Shown here: positions 24,976-34,495 of the stretch, one piece after another
Layout of the letters: the number at the start of each line of letters is the position of its first letter
How positions within the stretch are numbered: position 1 is the stretch's first letter
NCBI GenBank assembly: GCA_963933055.1
Contig: CAWVSY010000027.1
Location: 1-47,077, forward strand
Direction of reading: 5' to 3'
Source: Oleispira sp963933055
GTDB lineage: Bacteria; Pseudomonadota; Gammaproteobacteria; Pseudomonadales; Oceanobacteraceae
Length of the DNA: 47,077 nucleotides
Notes under the pieces: model-generated
The model's database searches: none
Seen by the model: only the letters and a program-made list of their open reading frames with translations
What the model was told of the DNA's origin: nothing
Translations under genes and position numbers: made by a program

Positions 24976-26811
24976 ATGCCAGAATATCGCAGTAAAACTT
25001 CAACAGGCGGCCGTAACATGGCTGGCGCACGTGCCTTATGGCGCGCAACAGGCATGAAAGATGATGACTTTTCTAAGCCAATCATTGCCGTCGCCAACAG
25101 CTTTACCCAATTTGTACCGGGTCACGTTCACCTGAAAGACATGGGCCAATTAGTTGCCCGTGAAATCGAAAAAGCCGGTGGTGTTGCCAAAGAATTCAAT
25201 ACCATCGCGGTTGATGACGGTATTGCCATGGGTCACGACGGTATGCTGTATAGCCTACCAAGCCGTGAGTTAATTGCTGATTCTGTTGAATACATGGTTA
25301 ACGCACATTGCGCCGATGCCATCGTATGTATTTCTAACTGCGACAAAATTACACCAGGAATGCTATTAGCGTCTTTACGCTTAAACATCCCAGTCATCTT
25401 CGTATCGGGTGGCCCCATGGAAGCGGGTAAAACCAAGCTTTCTGAGCACAAGTTAGACCTTGTTGATGCGATGGTTATTGCGGCTGACGACGATGCCTCT
25501 GACGAAAAAGTAACTGAATACGAGCGTAGCGCTTGCCCTACTTGTGGCTCTTGCTCTGGCATGTTCACCGCCAATTCCATGAACTGTCTAATGGAAGCGT
25601 TAGGTTTGGCTTTGCCAGGCAACGGCTCTACTTTGGCGACGCACTCAGATCGTGAACAACTCTTCTTAAAAGCAGGTCGTCAAATCGTTGAAAACGCTAA
25701 GCGTTATTACGAAGAAGATGATGATTCCGTATTGCCACGCTCAATCGCCAACTTTAAAGCGTTTGAAAATGCGATGACGCTAGACATCGTAATGGGCGGT
25801 TCTACTAATACCATTCTTCACTTATTGGCCGCGGCGCAAGAAGCTGAAATGGACTTCGACTTGAAAGACATCGATCGTCTTTCACGTAAGGTTCCTCAGT
25901 TGTGTAAAGTTGCTCCTAACTCGCCGCTTTATCATATGGAAGACGTTCACCGTGCTGGTGGTATCTTCGGTATTTTAGGTGAAATTGATCGTGCCGGTTT
26001 ATTGCACAGCGATTTACCAACCGTTCATAGTAAAAGCATGACTGAGGCTTTAGATACGTGGGACATCATGCGTAACCCAACGCCTGAAGTGATCGAATTC
26101 TATAAAGCAGGCCCTGCTGGCATTCCAACACAGACAGCTTTCAGCCAAAGTACTCGTTACCCAACGGTTGATGGCGATCGTGAAAACGGTTGTATTCGTA
26201 ACCTTGAAAACGCTTATTCCCTTGAAGGCGGCTTAGCGGTTCTATACGGCAACATTGCATTAGATGGCTGCGTTGTTAAAACCGCTGGCGTAGATGAATC
26301 AATCCACGTTTTCCACGGTAAAGCGAAGATCTTTGAATCTCAAGATAGCGCTGTTGCCGGCATTCTTGCCGATGAAGTGAAAGAAGGCGATATCGTTATC
26401 ATTCGCTATGAAGGCCCTAAAGGCGGACCTGGTATGCAAGAAATGCTATACCCAACGTCTTACCTAAAATCTAAAGGTCTAGGCAAAGCGTGTGCTTTAT
26501 TAACCGATGGTCGCTTCTCAGGTGGTACTTCGGGTCTATCCATTGGTCACTGTTCTCCAGAAGCGGCTTCTGGTGGTGCTATTGGTTTGTTGGTTGAAGG
26601 TGATGACATCATCATTGATATTCCTAACCGCAGCATCAATGTACAGTTGAGCGATGATGAGCTAGCAATACGTCGTACAGCGCAAGATGCTAAAGGCTGG
26701 AAGCCGGTTGAAGATCGCCCACGTAAAGTGAGCAGTGCATTAAAAATCTATGCTAAATTTGCGACAAGTGCCGATAAAGGTGCTGTTCGTGATTTGAGTT
26801 TATTAGATTAA
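24976..26811 (+). CDS. ilvD: Dihydroxy-acid dehydratase
   Basis: A 611-residue cytoplasmic Fe-S enzyme of isoleucine, valine and pantothenate synthesis, which dehydrates 2,3-dihydroxy-acids to 2-keto acids. The family stretches CISNCDKITPGMLLA and CPTCGSCSGMFTANSMNCL hold the cluster cysteines, and GRFSGGTSGLSIGH is the C-terminal signature. Length equals the E. coli enzyme (616). It is single, outside any ilv operon, with its own upstream region; TACAAT near 24896 may be its -10. A hairpin follows the stop. Confidence 0.98.
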   Translation: MPEYRSKTSTGGRNMAGARALWRATGMKDDDFSKPIIAVANSFTQFVPGHVHLKDMGQLVAREIEKAGGVAKEFNTIAVDDGIAMGHDGMLYSLPSRELIADSVEYMVNAHCADAIVCISNCDKITPGMLLASLRLNIPVIFVSGGPMEAGKTKLSEHKLDLVDAMVIAADDDASDEKVTEYERSACPTCGSCSGMFTANSMNCLMEALGLALPGNGSTLATHSDREQLFLKAGRQIVENAKRYYEEDDDSVLPRSIANFKAFENAMTLDIVMGGSTNTILHLLAAAQEAEMDFDLKDIDRLSRKVPQLCKVAPNSPLYHMEDVHRAGGIFGILGEIDRAGLLHSDLPTVHSKSMTEALDTWDIMRNPTPEVIEFYKAGPAGIPTQTAFSQSTRYPTVDGDRENGCIRNLENAYSLEGGLAVLYGNIALDGCVVKTAGVDESIHVFHGKAKIFESQDSAVAGILADEVKEGDIVIIRYEGPKGGPGMQEMLYPTSYLKSKGLGKACALLTDGRFSGGTSGLSIGHCSPEAASGGAIGLLVEGDDIIIDIPNRSINVQLSDDELAIRRTAQDAKGWKPVEDRPRKVSSALKIYAKFATSADKGAVRDLSLLD

Positions 26812-26825
26812 TATTGTTTGTTAAA

Positions 26826-26851
26826 AGCACGGGCAATGATTTGTCCGTGCT
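26826..26851 (+). terminator. Hairpin after ilvD
   Basis: Arms AGCACGGGCAA (26826-26836) and TTGTCCGTGCT (26841-26851) form an 11-base stem with one G-T wobble and a 4-base loop, 14 bases past the ilvD stop. GC-rich stem, but no T run after it. Confidence 0.65.
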
Positions 26852-26898
26852 GATTCTGCCAATGGATGGTTTAAGTTCCGCGAGAATAAAGGTTCATT

Positions 26899-27942
26899 AT
26901 GCTACGCTCAGTCTCAGTGCTCATTGCCTTATCACTTTCTATAACAGGCTGTGCTACAAACTACGCTGAAAGTTACAATCAAAATCAAACTGAACAAAAT
27001 TCTTCTGAAAAAAATATATTAGAGCAAGTTGAAGAAAATACAGTTGATTCAGAAAGTACACTCATCGAAGCAGAAAAAAGATACGCAACCGCATTGAAAG
27101 CCAATATGGCTTTTTATTCCCCTCGTAATATTCAAAATGCAAAAGAAAGCCTCAAGCTGGCCAGAGCTCAAGAATTAAACGCTGAAAAAGAAGCCAGTTT
27201 AAAATCATCAAAAAATGTTCTCTCGCTATTAAATGAAGCGCAAAAAAATAAAATAAAAGTAGAAGAATTACTTCCTAAGATACTGAGTAAGAAGAAAGTA
27301 CTAGAAGAGCTTAAAACGCCGAGAATTTTGGCCGCAGAATACAATACACAAATTGACGATATTCAAAGCATCATTAAAAAAATTGAAGCCAATGATAGTA
27401 ACGATATTTCTAAAAGAATCACCGATATTTATTCAGCACTAGAAACGTTAGAACTTAATACGTTATTGGAAATATACTGGCAACCTGCCAAAAATACTCT
27501 TTTAAAAGCGAAAAAAGAAAACGCTGATAAAAATGCACCCAAGAGTTTTTCTCTTGCTGTAAATGCTGTAAATAAAGCGGAAGACTTAATACGTAATGAC
27601 TATGCTGACCGAATAAAGGTAGAGAGTTACGGTATTACGGCATTGCGCACAGCACAGCAAGCCCTTTACATAAGCCGTGATGCAGAGCTTTTAGTAGATC
27701 TTACAGCAAAACAAGCTGAAAATAAGATATTACAATTTCAAGAACTGTTAGCGAAAATTGGCACTGCCCTTGAGAGTAAAGAATTACGTCACATGGCCTT
27801 AGAAGATCAAGCCAATGCTTTGGCTCAAATTGCAGAAACTCAAGCCAGTCGATTAACCGCGCCTCTCAATGAAAAAATCATCAAGCTTCAATCATTAGTC
27901 GATAAGCTGCAAACTCGTATCAATAATGAGATAAAAAATTAG
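26899..27942 (+). CDS. Coiled-coil lipoprotein (DUF4398-like)
   Basis: A 347-residue exported lipoprotein: the signal peptide ends in LSITGCATNY, so the cysteine at about 18 would be lipidated. The mature part is almost wholly charged helix (LIEAEKRYATALKANMAFYSPRNIQNAKESLKLA, in part), rich in A, E and K with heptad character. This resembles the DUF4398 cell-envelope helical proteins. No enzymatic motif. It converges with the GGDEF gene, only 4 bases apart. It could be a periplasmic scaffold. The family name is a tentative match. Confidence 0.6.
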   Translation: MLRSVSVLIALSLSITGCATNYAESYNQNQTEQNSSEKNILEQVEENTVDSESTLIEAEKRYATALKANMAFYSPRNIQNAKESLKLARAQELNAEKEASLKSSKNVLSLLNEAQKNKIKVEELLPKILSKKKVLEELKTPRILAAEYNTQIDDIQSIIKKIEANDSNDISKRITDIYSALETLELNTLLEIYWQPAKNTLLKAKKENADKNAPKSFSLAVNAVNKAEDLIRNDYADRIKVESYGITALRTAQQALYISRDAELLVDLTAKQAENKILQFQELLAKIGTALESKELRHMALEDQANALAQIAETQASRLTAPLNEKIIKLQSLVDKLQTRINNEIKN

Positions 27943-27946
27943 ATGG

Positions 27947-29200
27947 TTATTCATCACCAATAACCATATTCCGCCCTGCTTCTTTCGCCCGCTGTAAATG
28001 CTCATCTGCAGCATTCAGCATTTCATCAATACTATTACCTTTTTCGTTAGTAACACCTGCACTGAACGATATTCTCAAAATATCTTCATCATTAACATCA
28101 ATGATTTTTCCTGCAACATGTTGCTTAAAACCATCGATAAGATTAACCACTTTTTCATTTCCTAACCCCGCGACGATAATACTGAACTCACCCCCCCCCG
28201 TACGAGCAATTAAAAAACGTCCTAAAATATTTTCCATCTCTTGTGCAAAAAACTTAAGCACATCGTCACCCGCTTCATGACCGTATTCTTCATTAACCGA
28301 TTTAAAACAATCTAAATTAATGGACGCGACCGCCAATTCAGTATTTTTATCTTTCGCTTGTTTCAATAACAGCTCGCCCTGCTCACAGAGGTATCTTCGA
28401 TTATATAAAGAGGTTAAATAGTCACGATTCGCTTGGTCTTGTATTTTATGAAGCTGCTCTAGTGATTCGATATTATTGGTAATACGACAATAAAATTCTT
28501 CTTGCTGAAACGGTTTATTAAGAAAATCATCCGCACCATTTTTAATGAACTTAATCGATAGCAAGCCTCCATCTTCTCCCGACAGCCCAATAATAATCAT
28601 ATTAGATTTTTCATGCTGGCGACGTATCGCTTGTACTAACTCAAAGCCATCCATCTCTGGCATATTATAATCGGTGATTACCATCATAATATGTGGATGC
28701 TGTTTTATTACAGCCATCGCTTCAATACCGTTCTCAGCTTCTAAAACTTGGTATTTATGTGCGATCAATAAGCGGCTAATGTGCTTTCTATATTGCTTAG
28801 AGTCTTCAACGACCAAGACTTCTATATTCTGATTTTTAAACAGGCGATTAATCATATTAATAGCATAGCGATAAGAGTAACGACTCTCTTTTACGACATA
28901 GTCTACAACACCTTGTTTCACCAAGCTTGCTCGTCGTTCATCATTATAACTACCAGTAAGTACAACAACGGGAAAGTTTTCTTCTAATAAAAAATTAACC
29001 AATTCACCATTAGGAGCATCAGGTAATGCTAGATCAATAATGCCTGCGAACAATTCATCTTTATGCTGCTGATAAAGTGATTGAGCTTCTAACATAGACG
29101 TCGCAAAAATAGGCTCTAGGTCAAGCGACTGCTTGGCCAAATGCTTAAGAATTTTTAGGATGACAGTACTGTCTTCGACAATGAGGACTTTATTTTTCAT
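27947..29200 (-). CDS. Dual-receiver response regulator with GGDEF domain
   Basis: A 417-residue PleD-like protein with the domain order REC-REC-GGDEF. ATG at 29200 is used; the TTG at 29212 is upstream of it. The first receiver keeps an aspartate in GIIDLALPDAP; the second has the canonical VITDYNMPEMDG. The GGDEF domain starts at RDYLTSLYNRRYL, but its active site reads RTGGGEF: the third, metal-binding position is glycine instead of Asp or Glu. No RxxD inhibitory site is seen at the usual place. Cyclase activity is therefore doubtful. The motif is encoded by a run of nine Gs (28191-28199). Confidence 0.9.
   Translation of the reverse strand: MKNKVLIVEDSTVILKILKHLAKQSLDLEPIFATSMLEAQSLYQQHKDELFAGIIDLALPDAPNGELVNFLLEENFPVVVLTGSYNDERRASLVKQGVVDYVVKESRYSYRYAINMINRLFKNQNIEVLVVEDSKQYRKHISRLLIAHKYQVLEAENGIEAMAVIKQHPHIMMVITDYNMPEMDGFELVQAIRRQHEKSNMIIIGLSGEDGGLLSIKFIKNGADDFLNKPFQQEEFYCRITNNIESLEQLHKIQDQANRDYLTSLYNRRYLCEQGELLLKQAKDKNTELAVASINLDCFKSVNEEYGHEAGDDVLKFFAQEMENILGRFLIARTGGGEFSIIVAGLGNEKVVNLIDGFKQHVAGKIIDVNDEDILRISFSAGVTNEKGNSIDEMLNAADEHLQRAKEAGRNMVIGDE
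28191..28199 (-). repeat. G9 homopolymer inside the GGDEF-type active site
   Basis: Nine consecutive Cs on the plus strand (Gs on the coding strand) encode the glycines of the GGGEF motif. Gain or loss of one base would frameshift the domain at its active site. Confidence 0.95.
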
Positions 29201-29302
29201 AGTGTTTCTCAACAGATCAATACCCTAAGTGTAGATCAGCTGAGATACTTTATTGGGAAATGTATGTTTAGACCTTGAACAAATTTAACCCTGCATCAAT
29301 TA

Positions 29303-29641
29303 TTAACAACATTGCTGCATTCGCTCAGGACGTCCTCCCATATCTGCAAGGCGGCGATTCAGTATTGTAAGATCATGTTGTTGATTAGCAAGTTCGATAA
29401 TATCAATCGCCCAGTCTTCAAGCTGGCTTGATAAACGATAAAAGATCCACTGACCACGACGCTCTGTTTCTAATAAATTCGCTTCGCGTAATAGTGCTAG
29501 ATGGCGAGATATTTTGGGTTGGCTTAATTCAAGTGCCTCCATAAGTTCACAGACACATAACTCTTGCTCTTGCTTAATGAGTAACAAACTGTACAGACGG
29601 GTAGATTCACTGAGGTTTTTAAATAATTCAAGCGGAGACAT
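29303..29641 (-). CDS. arsR: ArsR family metalloregulator, arsenite-sensor type
   Basis: A 112-residue winged-helix repressor. ATG at 29641 is chosen because the inverted-repeat operator lies inside the longer frame from 29689. ELCVCELMEALELSQPKISRHLALLREANLL is nearly the E. coli ArsR DNA-binding helix; its Cys-x-Cys (C29, C31) are two arsenic ligands, but the third usual cysteine is methionine (M34). The C-terminus ends in two more cysteines (C111, C112), which might complete a site. The usual arsB/arsC/acr3 neighbours are absent in this window, so its targets are unknown apart from itself. Confidence 0.88.
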   Translation of the reverse strand: MSPLELFKNLSESTRLYSLLLIKQEQELCVCELMEALELSQPKISRHLALLREANLLETERRGQWIFYRLSSQLEDWAIDIIELANQQHDLTILNRRLADMGGRPERMQQCC

Positions 29642-29660
29642 GAAGATTACCAAATAGAAC

Positions 29661-29691
29661 ATATGAGAAAACAGATATCGTTTTCCCATAT
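29661..29691. promoter_or_regulatory. Inverted repeat, probable ArsR operator
   Basis: Arms ATATGAGAAAAC (29661-29672) and GTTTTCCCATAT (29680-29691) match at 11 of 12 positions, with a 7-base AT-rich spacer. It starts 20 bases before the chosen arsR start, where ArsR-family operators usually lie, which suggests self-repression. Confidence 0.72.
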
Positions 29692-29726
29692 ATTCCTTTG
29701 AGTAGCAAGGTATCTTTATTAACTAT

Positions 29727-31601
29727 TTATACTTTAAAGCGCTGAACCGTTCCTTGCAGCTCAGAACCAAGCTGGGCGAGTTCAGTACTCGCCTGCGCCG
29801 CTTGATTTGCCTGTTCATGGCAAACATTGGCTAGTTCATTAATGCGTACCACGTTACGATTTATTTCTTCAGATGCATAACCCTGCTCTTTAGCCGCCGT
29901 TGCAACTTGCGTATTCATATCGCTAATATTAGAAATATTGTCGTAGATAGAATCCAGAATCTGGCTAGACTCAGACACTTTTTCAATACCGCTTTGGGCA
30001 CGCGTACGAGAGCGCGTTACCGTATCAACAACTTCTGCTGTCCCGCGCTGGAACTGTGTAATATTTTCACGTATAGACTCTGTCGATTCTTGTGTACGAC
30101 TAGCTAACGTTCTCACTTCGTCGGCAACCACCGCAAAACCACGACCTTGTTCACCCGCTCGGGCTGCTTCAATAGCGGCGTTTAATGCAAGTAAGTTGGT
30201 CTGTTCTGCAATCGCACTAATGGTAGAAAGAATATCACCAATACTTTCACTATTTTTTTGCAGCTTTTCAATCGCATGAGCCGCACCTTCAACCTCTTGA
30301 TTTAAGCGTTCAATTTCCTGCTTAGCATCATCTGAGACTTCCTTACCGCGGCCAATTTCTAGCGTGACATCACTCACCGCTGAGGATGCGGCATTCGCAC
30401 TTTCAGCAATACTTTGAATTGTCGAAGTCATTTCATTAATTGCCGTCACCGCTTGTTCAATTTCTTGCTTTTGCTGCTCGCTGGCGTCACCAACTTCTTT
30501 CGTAATACAAGACATTTCTTCTGAAGCTTGCGCTACCTGAATAGAGCCATCTTTAACTTGATTAACGGTATCGCGTAAACTAGCAATCAATGCATCAAAT
30601 GATTTTGATAAAATGCCTACTTCATCTTTAGATATGTGATTGACCAATTGAGTCAAATCAAGATTGGTCGCAATGGTATGAATTTTTTCAGTGATGGATT
30701 GCACAGGCTGATAAATTGCCTTCGAAACGATGGCCATCAAGGTATAGATTAAAAGAAAGATGACACCAATGATAATGGCAAGAATGGTATAAGCGTTGGT
30801 CGTCGCCTTCTCAATTTCGTCACTGACAAATTTAGTTAAACCTTCAAAAGCAACTTCTGTTTCATGAATAGTATCTCTCAGCTCATTCATCAACCCTGTT
30901 TCGGCATCAAGACCTAGTTCAGATTCTTTGGCAAATAATAATTTAAAGTCTGCCTGGTACTTATTGAGACTGCTCTGCATTTGTGACAATTTTTCCGGCT
31001 GAATTGTGGCCAAAGCATTTTCAAAGTTACTGATATTATTATTGAATTTTTCCATATACTTAGGATCTCGACGCAGCATAAAATCCTTTTCATTGCGTCT
31101 AAGCATTAACATATGAAAAAGAATTTCATATTCATCCGCTTCTTTGGCCAGTTTTTCTATGCCATGAACCGCATTTCGTAAAGATCCATAAAGTCCAGAC
31201 TTAGCATCCAAGCCAATCTCTAACTGCAAGGCAACTAATTTCTGAAAAGTTGTATTATATTGAACAACCAAATCGCTTAATACTTTCGCCTGACTGCCAT
31301 CTAAGTCTTCTGATATTAATGATTTATTTAATTCATTAATGTGCGCATGAACTTTCTTAGCTGTTTCCTGAAAGCTTTCATTATATTTAGTTTCTTTTCG
31401 CGCAAAGAAGTCTTTCTCGTGCTTGCGCAGCGAGAGAACCTCAACATTTAATCTTTCTTTCACTAATAGAATATTAGATAACGAAGCAATGCGTCCAAAC
31501 TCGTAGACGCTTGCGAGTGTCGTTAGAACCAAACCGCATATGACAAAGCAAAGAATAATAAAATGCTTATGCTTAATGCTGATGTTCTTTAGAAAATTCA
31601 T
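29727..31601 (-). CDS. Methyl-accepting chemotaxis protein with HBM sensor domain
   Basis: A 624-residue transmembrane chemoreceptor. ATG at 31601 follows a GTG at 31607. TM1 spans about 15-35, then a periplasmic helical domain of about 230 residues, then TM2 (about 270-295) and HAMP. The signalling hairpin contains AEQTNLLALNAAIEAARAG and EQGRGFAVVADEVRTLASR. The sensor carries two related stretches, KHEKDFFARKETKY and RNEKDFMLRRDPKY, the mark of the helical bimodular (HBM) domain, whose known example McpS binds TCA-cycle intermediates. Here the ligand is only inferred as an organic acid. There is no C-terminal methylation-enzyme tether. Confidence 0.92.
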   Translation of the reverse strand: MNFLKNISIKHKHFIILCFVICGLVLTTLASVYEFGRIASLSNILLVKERLNVEVLSLRKHEKDFFARKETKYNESFQETAKKVHAHINELNKSLISEDLDGSQAKVLSDLVVQYNTTFQKLVALQLEIGLDAKSGLYGSLRNAVHGIEKLAKEADEYEILFHMLMLRRNEKDFMLRRDPKYMEKFNNNISNFENALATIQPEKLSQMQSSLNKYQADFKLLFAKESELGLDAETGLMNELRDTIHETEVAFEGLTKFVSDEIEKATTNAYTILAIIIGVIFLLIYTLMAIVSKAIYQPVQSITEKIHTIATNLDLTQLVNHISKDEVGILSKSFDALIASLRDTVNQVKDGSIQVAQASEEMSCITKEVGDASEQQKQEIEQAVTAINEMTSTIQSIAESANAASSAVSDVTLEIGRGKEVSDDAKQEIERLNQEVEGAAHAIEKLQKNSESIGDILSTISAIAEQTNLLALNAAIEAARAGEQGRGFAVVADEVRTLASRTQESTESIRENITQFQRGTAEVVDTVTRSRTRAQSGIEKVSESSQILDSIYDNISNISDMNTQVATAAKEQGYASEEINRNVVRINELANVCHEQANQAAQASTELAQLGSELQGTVQRFKV

Positions 31602-31653
31602 GACCACGGCCTATACTATTTTTCCTATTGAAAATTAAGTATAGAACAGCTTT

Positions 31654-31684
31654 CATCCCCTGCTAGTTTATGCCGCAAGGGATG
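31654..31684 (-). terminator. Hairpin after the ZnuD-like gene
   Basis: CATCCC (31654-31659) pairs with GGGATG (31679-31684), extended inwards by TGC/GCA. It lies just beyond the receptor's stop on the minus strand. No T run, so termination is only suggested by position. Confidence 0.35.
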
Positions 31685-31698
31685 TGGTATTTTTTGAA

Positions 31699-33849
31699 TT
31701 AAAATTTAGCGCTTACGCCTAAATTTAATCCTCTGCCTGCCTGCGGCACAAGATCCTTAACAAACGAAGCATGCTGTCGAACTTCTTCGTCCAATAAGTT
31801 CGTTCCCTTCAACTCAATATTGTATTCACTGCTGGCCAACATAACCTGATAGCTAATACCTGCCGTGAGTAAGTTATAGCCTTCTGTCACTTCTTCATTT
31901 ACAGCAATCTGATCTTGCTTCTGTACCTGAATTAGCTGGCTATATAACGTCCAGTTAGAAGCACCTTGAAGGAAGCTAGCACCAGACACTTCAATGCCTA
32001 AGCCAATACGATCTGCCGGCATGCGAGGTAGCTCATCATTACCACTAGCATCTGAATCATTCAATTTGCCGCGGACTCCGTCAGCCATTGCGGTGACTGC
32101 CCAGCCTTTAGCAAATTGATAGGCCAGATCGATCTCTCCCCCAACAAACTTGGCATCTTGCTGCACATAAACATATTCTGCTAACTCATCCACTTCAGAG
32201 CCCGTATTCTGCGCATAGATGAAATCATTGATCGAGTTTGTATATAGATTAAAAGCGGCCGTGAAATCACCACGGACTTTTTCTATACCAACATCAATAT
32301 TAAACGCTTGCTCCGCATCGAGATTAGGATTACCAATATCAAAGGTTTGTGTTGCTGCATGAGCGCCACAGGAGAATAATTCTTCTGTCGCAGGGGCTCT
32401 TGAGGCAGAAGTAATCGACCCACGAACCTGCCAGCCGGATTCGGGTGCATCAAATAATGGACGCACCAGTCCTAATGATAAGCTGTTATTGTGATAGCTT
32501 TGGTCATCGTAATCAGAAGGGGTCAAACCTGTCGCAATGCAATTATTATGTATCGTATCGGGCTGTTCAGGTGATCGCTTAACAAAGTCGATACGCGCCC
32601 CTAATTCAACCGTCCATTGCTGCAGCTGAGTTTCGCCTAACCAAAAAATGCCATAAGACTCGCTATCTGTCACCGGCACAACGGCTTCATCACCAATCGC
32701 TTCAAAGGTATCTTGAGCGACTTGAATGCCAATAGCATTGACGATATTAGCGGCAGGCTCAAACAACAACTCAGCACGGCCCTCAAACCCTTTGCGGGTA
32801 AATTTAGTGCCCGTAGCGCCATCTTCAATTTCTTTATGTTGGTAGTTATTCATCCCCAGTTGCAGCTTTAAATGTTCACTGCCCTGAAAAGGTTGATCAA
32901 AACGACTATCAAAATCAAGACGGGTTTGCAGCATCTCTATACGTGCACCGCCTTCTTCACCATGCTCCTCATCATCATTCTCTTCGCCTTCATGTTCATC
33001 GTGATGATGCACATGCCCTGGTAAGCCAAACTCGCTCTCACTTCGGCTGATGGCAATACCCGCAAAGCCGGATTCAAAAACATAGCTCGTGCCTAGCGTA
33101 ATATTATCGCGCTTACTAATATCTGAATTTTCTAATACATTACTGTCTGACTCGTCATGGCCTTCTTCATGCCCCTCTTCTTCATGATCCTCATGCTCTT
33201 TCAGATCAGGGATACTGTATTCATCACTGCTGAATGTATTGGCATTCAGCGCCCAATGAAACTGATCTTGCTGGCCTCGGTGCTTAAGCCCTAAGGTTTT
33301 ACCATGGTTTACCGTATCAAAGCCTAACGTCACTTCATTATTCAGGTCAGTCTCATCACGATTGCCATTAGGTACGCGACCATCGATAACATTCACGACG
33401 CCACCAAAAGCACCACTGCCATACATTAATGTTGCCGGGCCACGTAAGACTTCAACTTGGCTCGCACTGTGAGTATCAACATTCACGCTATGATCAGGAC
33501 TGACTGAAGAAGCATCCATAGTGTCGATGCCTCCTTGTAAAATTTTAACCCGAGCGCCACCTAACCCTCGAATCACAGGGCGACCTACCGCCGAACCATA
33601 ACTGCTGTTATTGATACCAGGCTGCAACGCTAGGGTTTCGCCTAGGCTGCCTGCACGCTGGCGATCTAACGCTTCTTCGCTTAATACCGTGACGGGCTGA
33701 GATATTTCCTGCACTGATTTGCCAAATATATTGGCATTAACGGTAATACTTTCTAATTCTTTTTCTTCAGCTTGCACAAACGGCACAGTCGATGACACGG
33801 CAACAGATGCAACAAAAGAGGCTTTCAATACCACGGGAAATAACTTCAT
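31699..33849 (-). CDS. ZnuD-like TonB-dependent receptor with histidine-rich loops
   Basis: A 716-residue outer-membrane receptor. After a signal peptide ending near VQAEEKE there is a plug with ITVNANIFG (TonB box region), GETLALQPGINNSS and RPVIRGLGGARVKILQGGIDTM split over positions 85-105. The barrel ends in LGVSAKF with terminal phenylalanine. Two extracellular stretches are dense in His, Asp and Glu (around HEDHEEEGHEEGHDES and HVHHHDEHEGEENDDEEH), as in the zinc receptor ZnuD of Neisseria. It follows a DUF2946-like gene downstream of a Zur-like box, so zinc uptake across the outer membrane is well supported. Heme or copper would be alternatives. Confidence 0.88.
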   Translation of the reverse strand: MKLFPVVLKASFVASVAVSSTVPFVQAEEKELESITVNANIFGKSVQEISQPVTVLSEEALDRQRAGSLGETLALQPGINNSSYGSAVGRPVIRGLGGARVKILQGGIDTMDASSVSPDHSVNVDTHSASQVEVLRGPATLMYGSGAFGGVVNVIDGRVPNGNRDETDLNNEVTLGFDTVNHGKTLGLKHRGQQDQFHWALNANTFSSDEYSIPDLKEHEDHEEEGHEEGHDESDSNVLENSDISKRDNITLGTSYVFESGFAGIAISRSESEFGLPGHVHHHDEHEGEENDDEEHGEEGGARIEMLQTRLDFDSRFDQPFQGSEHLKLQLGMNNYQHKEIEDGATGTKFTRKGFEGRAELLFEPAANIVNAIGIQVAQDTFEAIGDEAVVPVTDSESYGIFWLGETQLQQWTVELGARIDFVKRSPEQPDTIHNNCIATGLTPSDYDDQSYHNNSLSLGLVRPLFDAPESGWQVRGSITSASRAPATEELFSCGAHAATQTFDIGNPNLDAEQAFNIDVGIEKVRGDFTAAFNLYTNSINDFIYAQNTGSEVDELAEYVYVQQDAKFVGGEIDLAYQFAKGWAVTAMADGVRGKLNDSDASGNDELPRMPADRIGLGIEVSGASFLQGASNWTLYSQLIQVQKQDQIAVNEEVTEGYNLLTAGISYQVMLASSEYNIELKGTNLLDEEVRQHASFVKDLVPQAGRGLNLGVSAKF

Positions 33850-33990
33850 AAATACTCAACCACAGACCAATATTCACATTCCTACAAGCAACAAAAATAC
33901 TCGCTTACATAAGAATGCAACGTACAACATAATAAAAACCAAGCACGATGAATAACCATGAGAAGGCTTGGAAAATAAACACTTTAGTAA

Positions 33991-34302
33991 CTAAAAGGTA
34001 TTGGAGGTTGCTGGAGGGGCGCGAGCAGAAAAAGCATGGACTAACGTTAAGGGTGTATTAGTTTGTCCTAATACGGCCAAAGAGATGTGAGCGAATACCG
34101 TTGGAAATGTAATCGATAGCGGTGCTAAGCCCGTATCATTACCCTGAGCCAGTATGCAGTATTCACAATCGATAGAGGTACCACCATGATGCTCTAACTG
34201 TTCATGCAAATTCTGTACAGTCGCCATCGCTACCAGCATAAAGCTTAGTAGTAACGGCAACGGCTTAGAGCGCAACCAGTGAGTAAAATAGTGTTTTTTC
34301 AT
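33991..34302 (-). CDS. DUF2946-like small exported protein
   Basis: A 103-residue protein with an N-terminal hydrophobic segment (PLPLLLSFMLVAMATVQ) acting as signal or anchor. A short His/Cys motif follows, EQLEHHGGTSIDCEYCILAQ, and a C-terminal ARAPP, a pattern I associate with DUF2946 proteins near metal-transport genes. The CxxC and histidines could bind zinc or copper in the periplasm. A Zur-like palindrome is 75 bases before the start, and the ZnuD-like receptor follows 141 bases later in the same direction. Confidence 0.68.
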   Translation of the reverse strand: MKKHYFTHWLRSKPLPLLLSFMLVAMATVQNLHEQLEHHGGTSIDCEYCILAQGNDTGLAPLSITFPTVFAHISLAVLGQTNTPLTLVHAFSARAPPATSNTF

Positions 34303-34376
34303 GATGAAATGAACCGAACTCTCTATGACCTAACGTTAAAATTAAGGATCTGATAAGTAATGACCCTCAATACGGT

Positions 34377-34391
34377 ATGTTATAAGATAAC
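34377..34391. promoter_or_regulatory. Zur-like box upstream of the DUF2946/ZnuD-like genes
   Basis: TGTTATAAGATAACA has 6-base perfect arms around three bases. It matches the core of the other two boxes in this window and the gammaproteobacterial Zur consensus (TGTTATA-n-TATAACA). It is 75 bases ahead of the DUF2946-like start. Confidence 0.75.
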
Positions 34392-34495
34392 AAGCCGAAC
34401 GCATCTTGCACAAAATTCGAACTAAAGTAAAGTCAGTTATTCACTCATACAAAAGTATTATTAAAGGAACATTCTGGCTAAGTACCTCAAAAGTC

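Noticed and set aside
25233..25622. A 129-residue open frame opposite ilvD
   Set aside because: Antisense to highly conserved ilvD sequence, with no start signal or domain.
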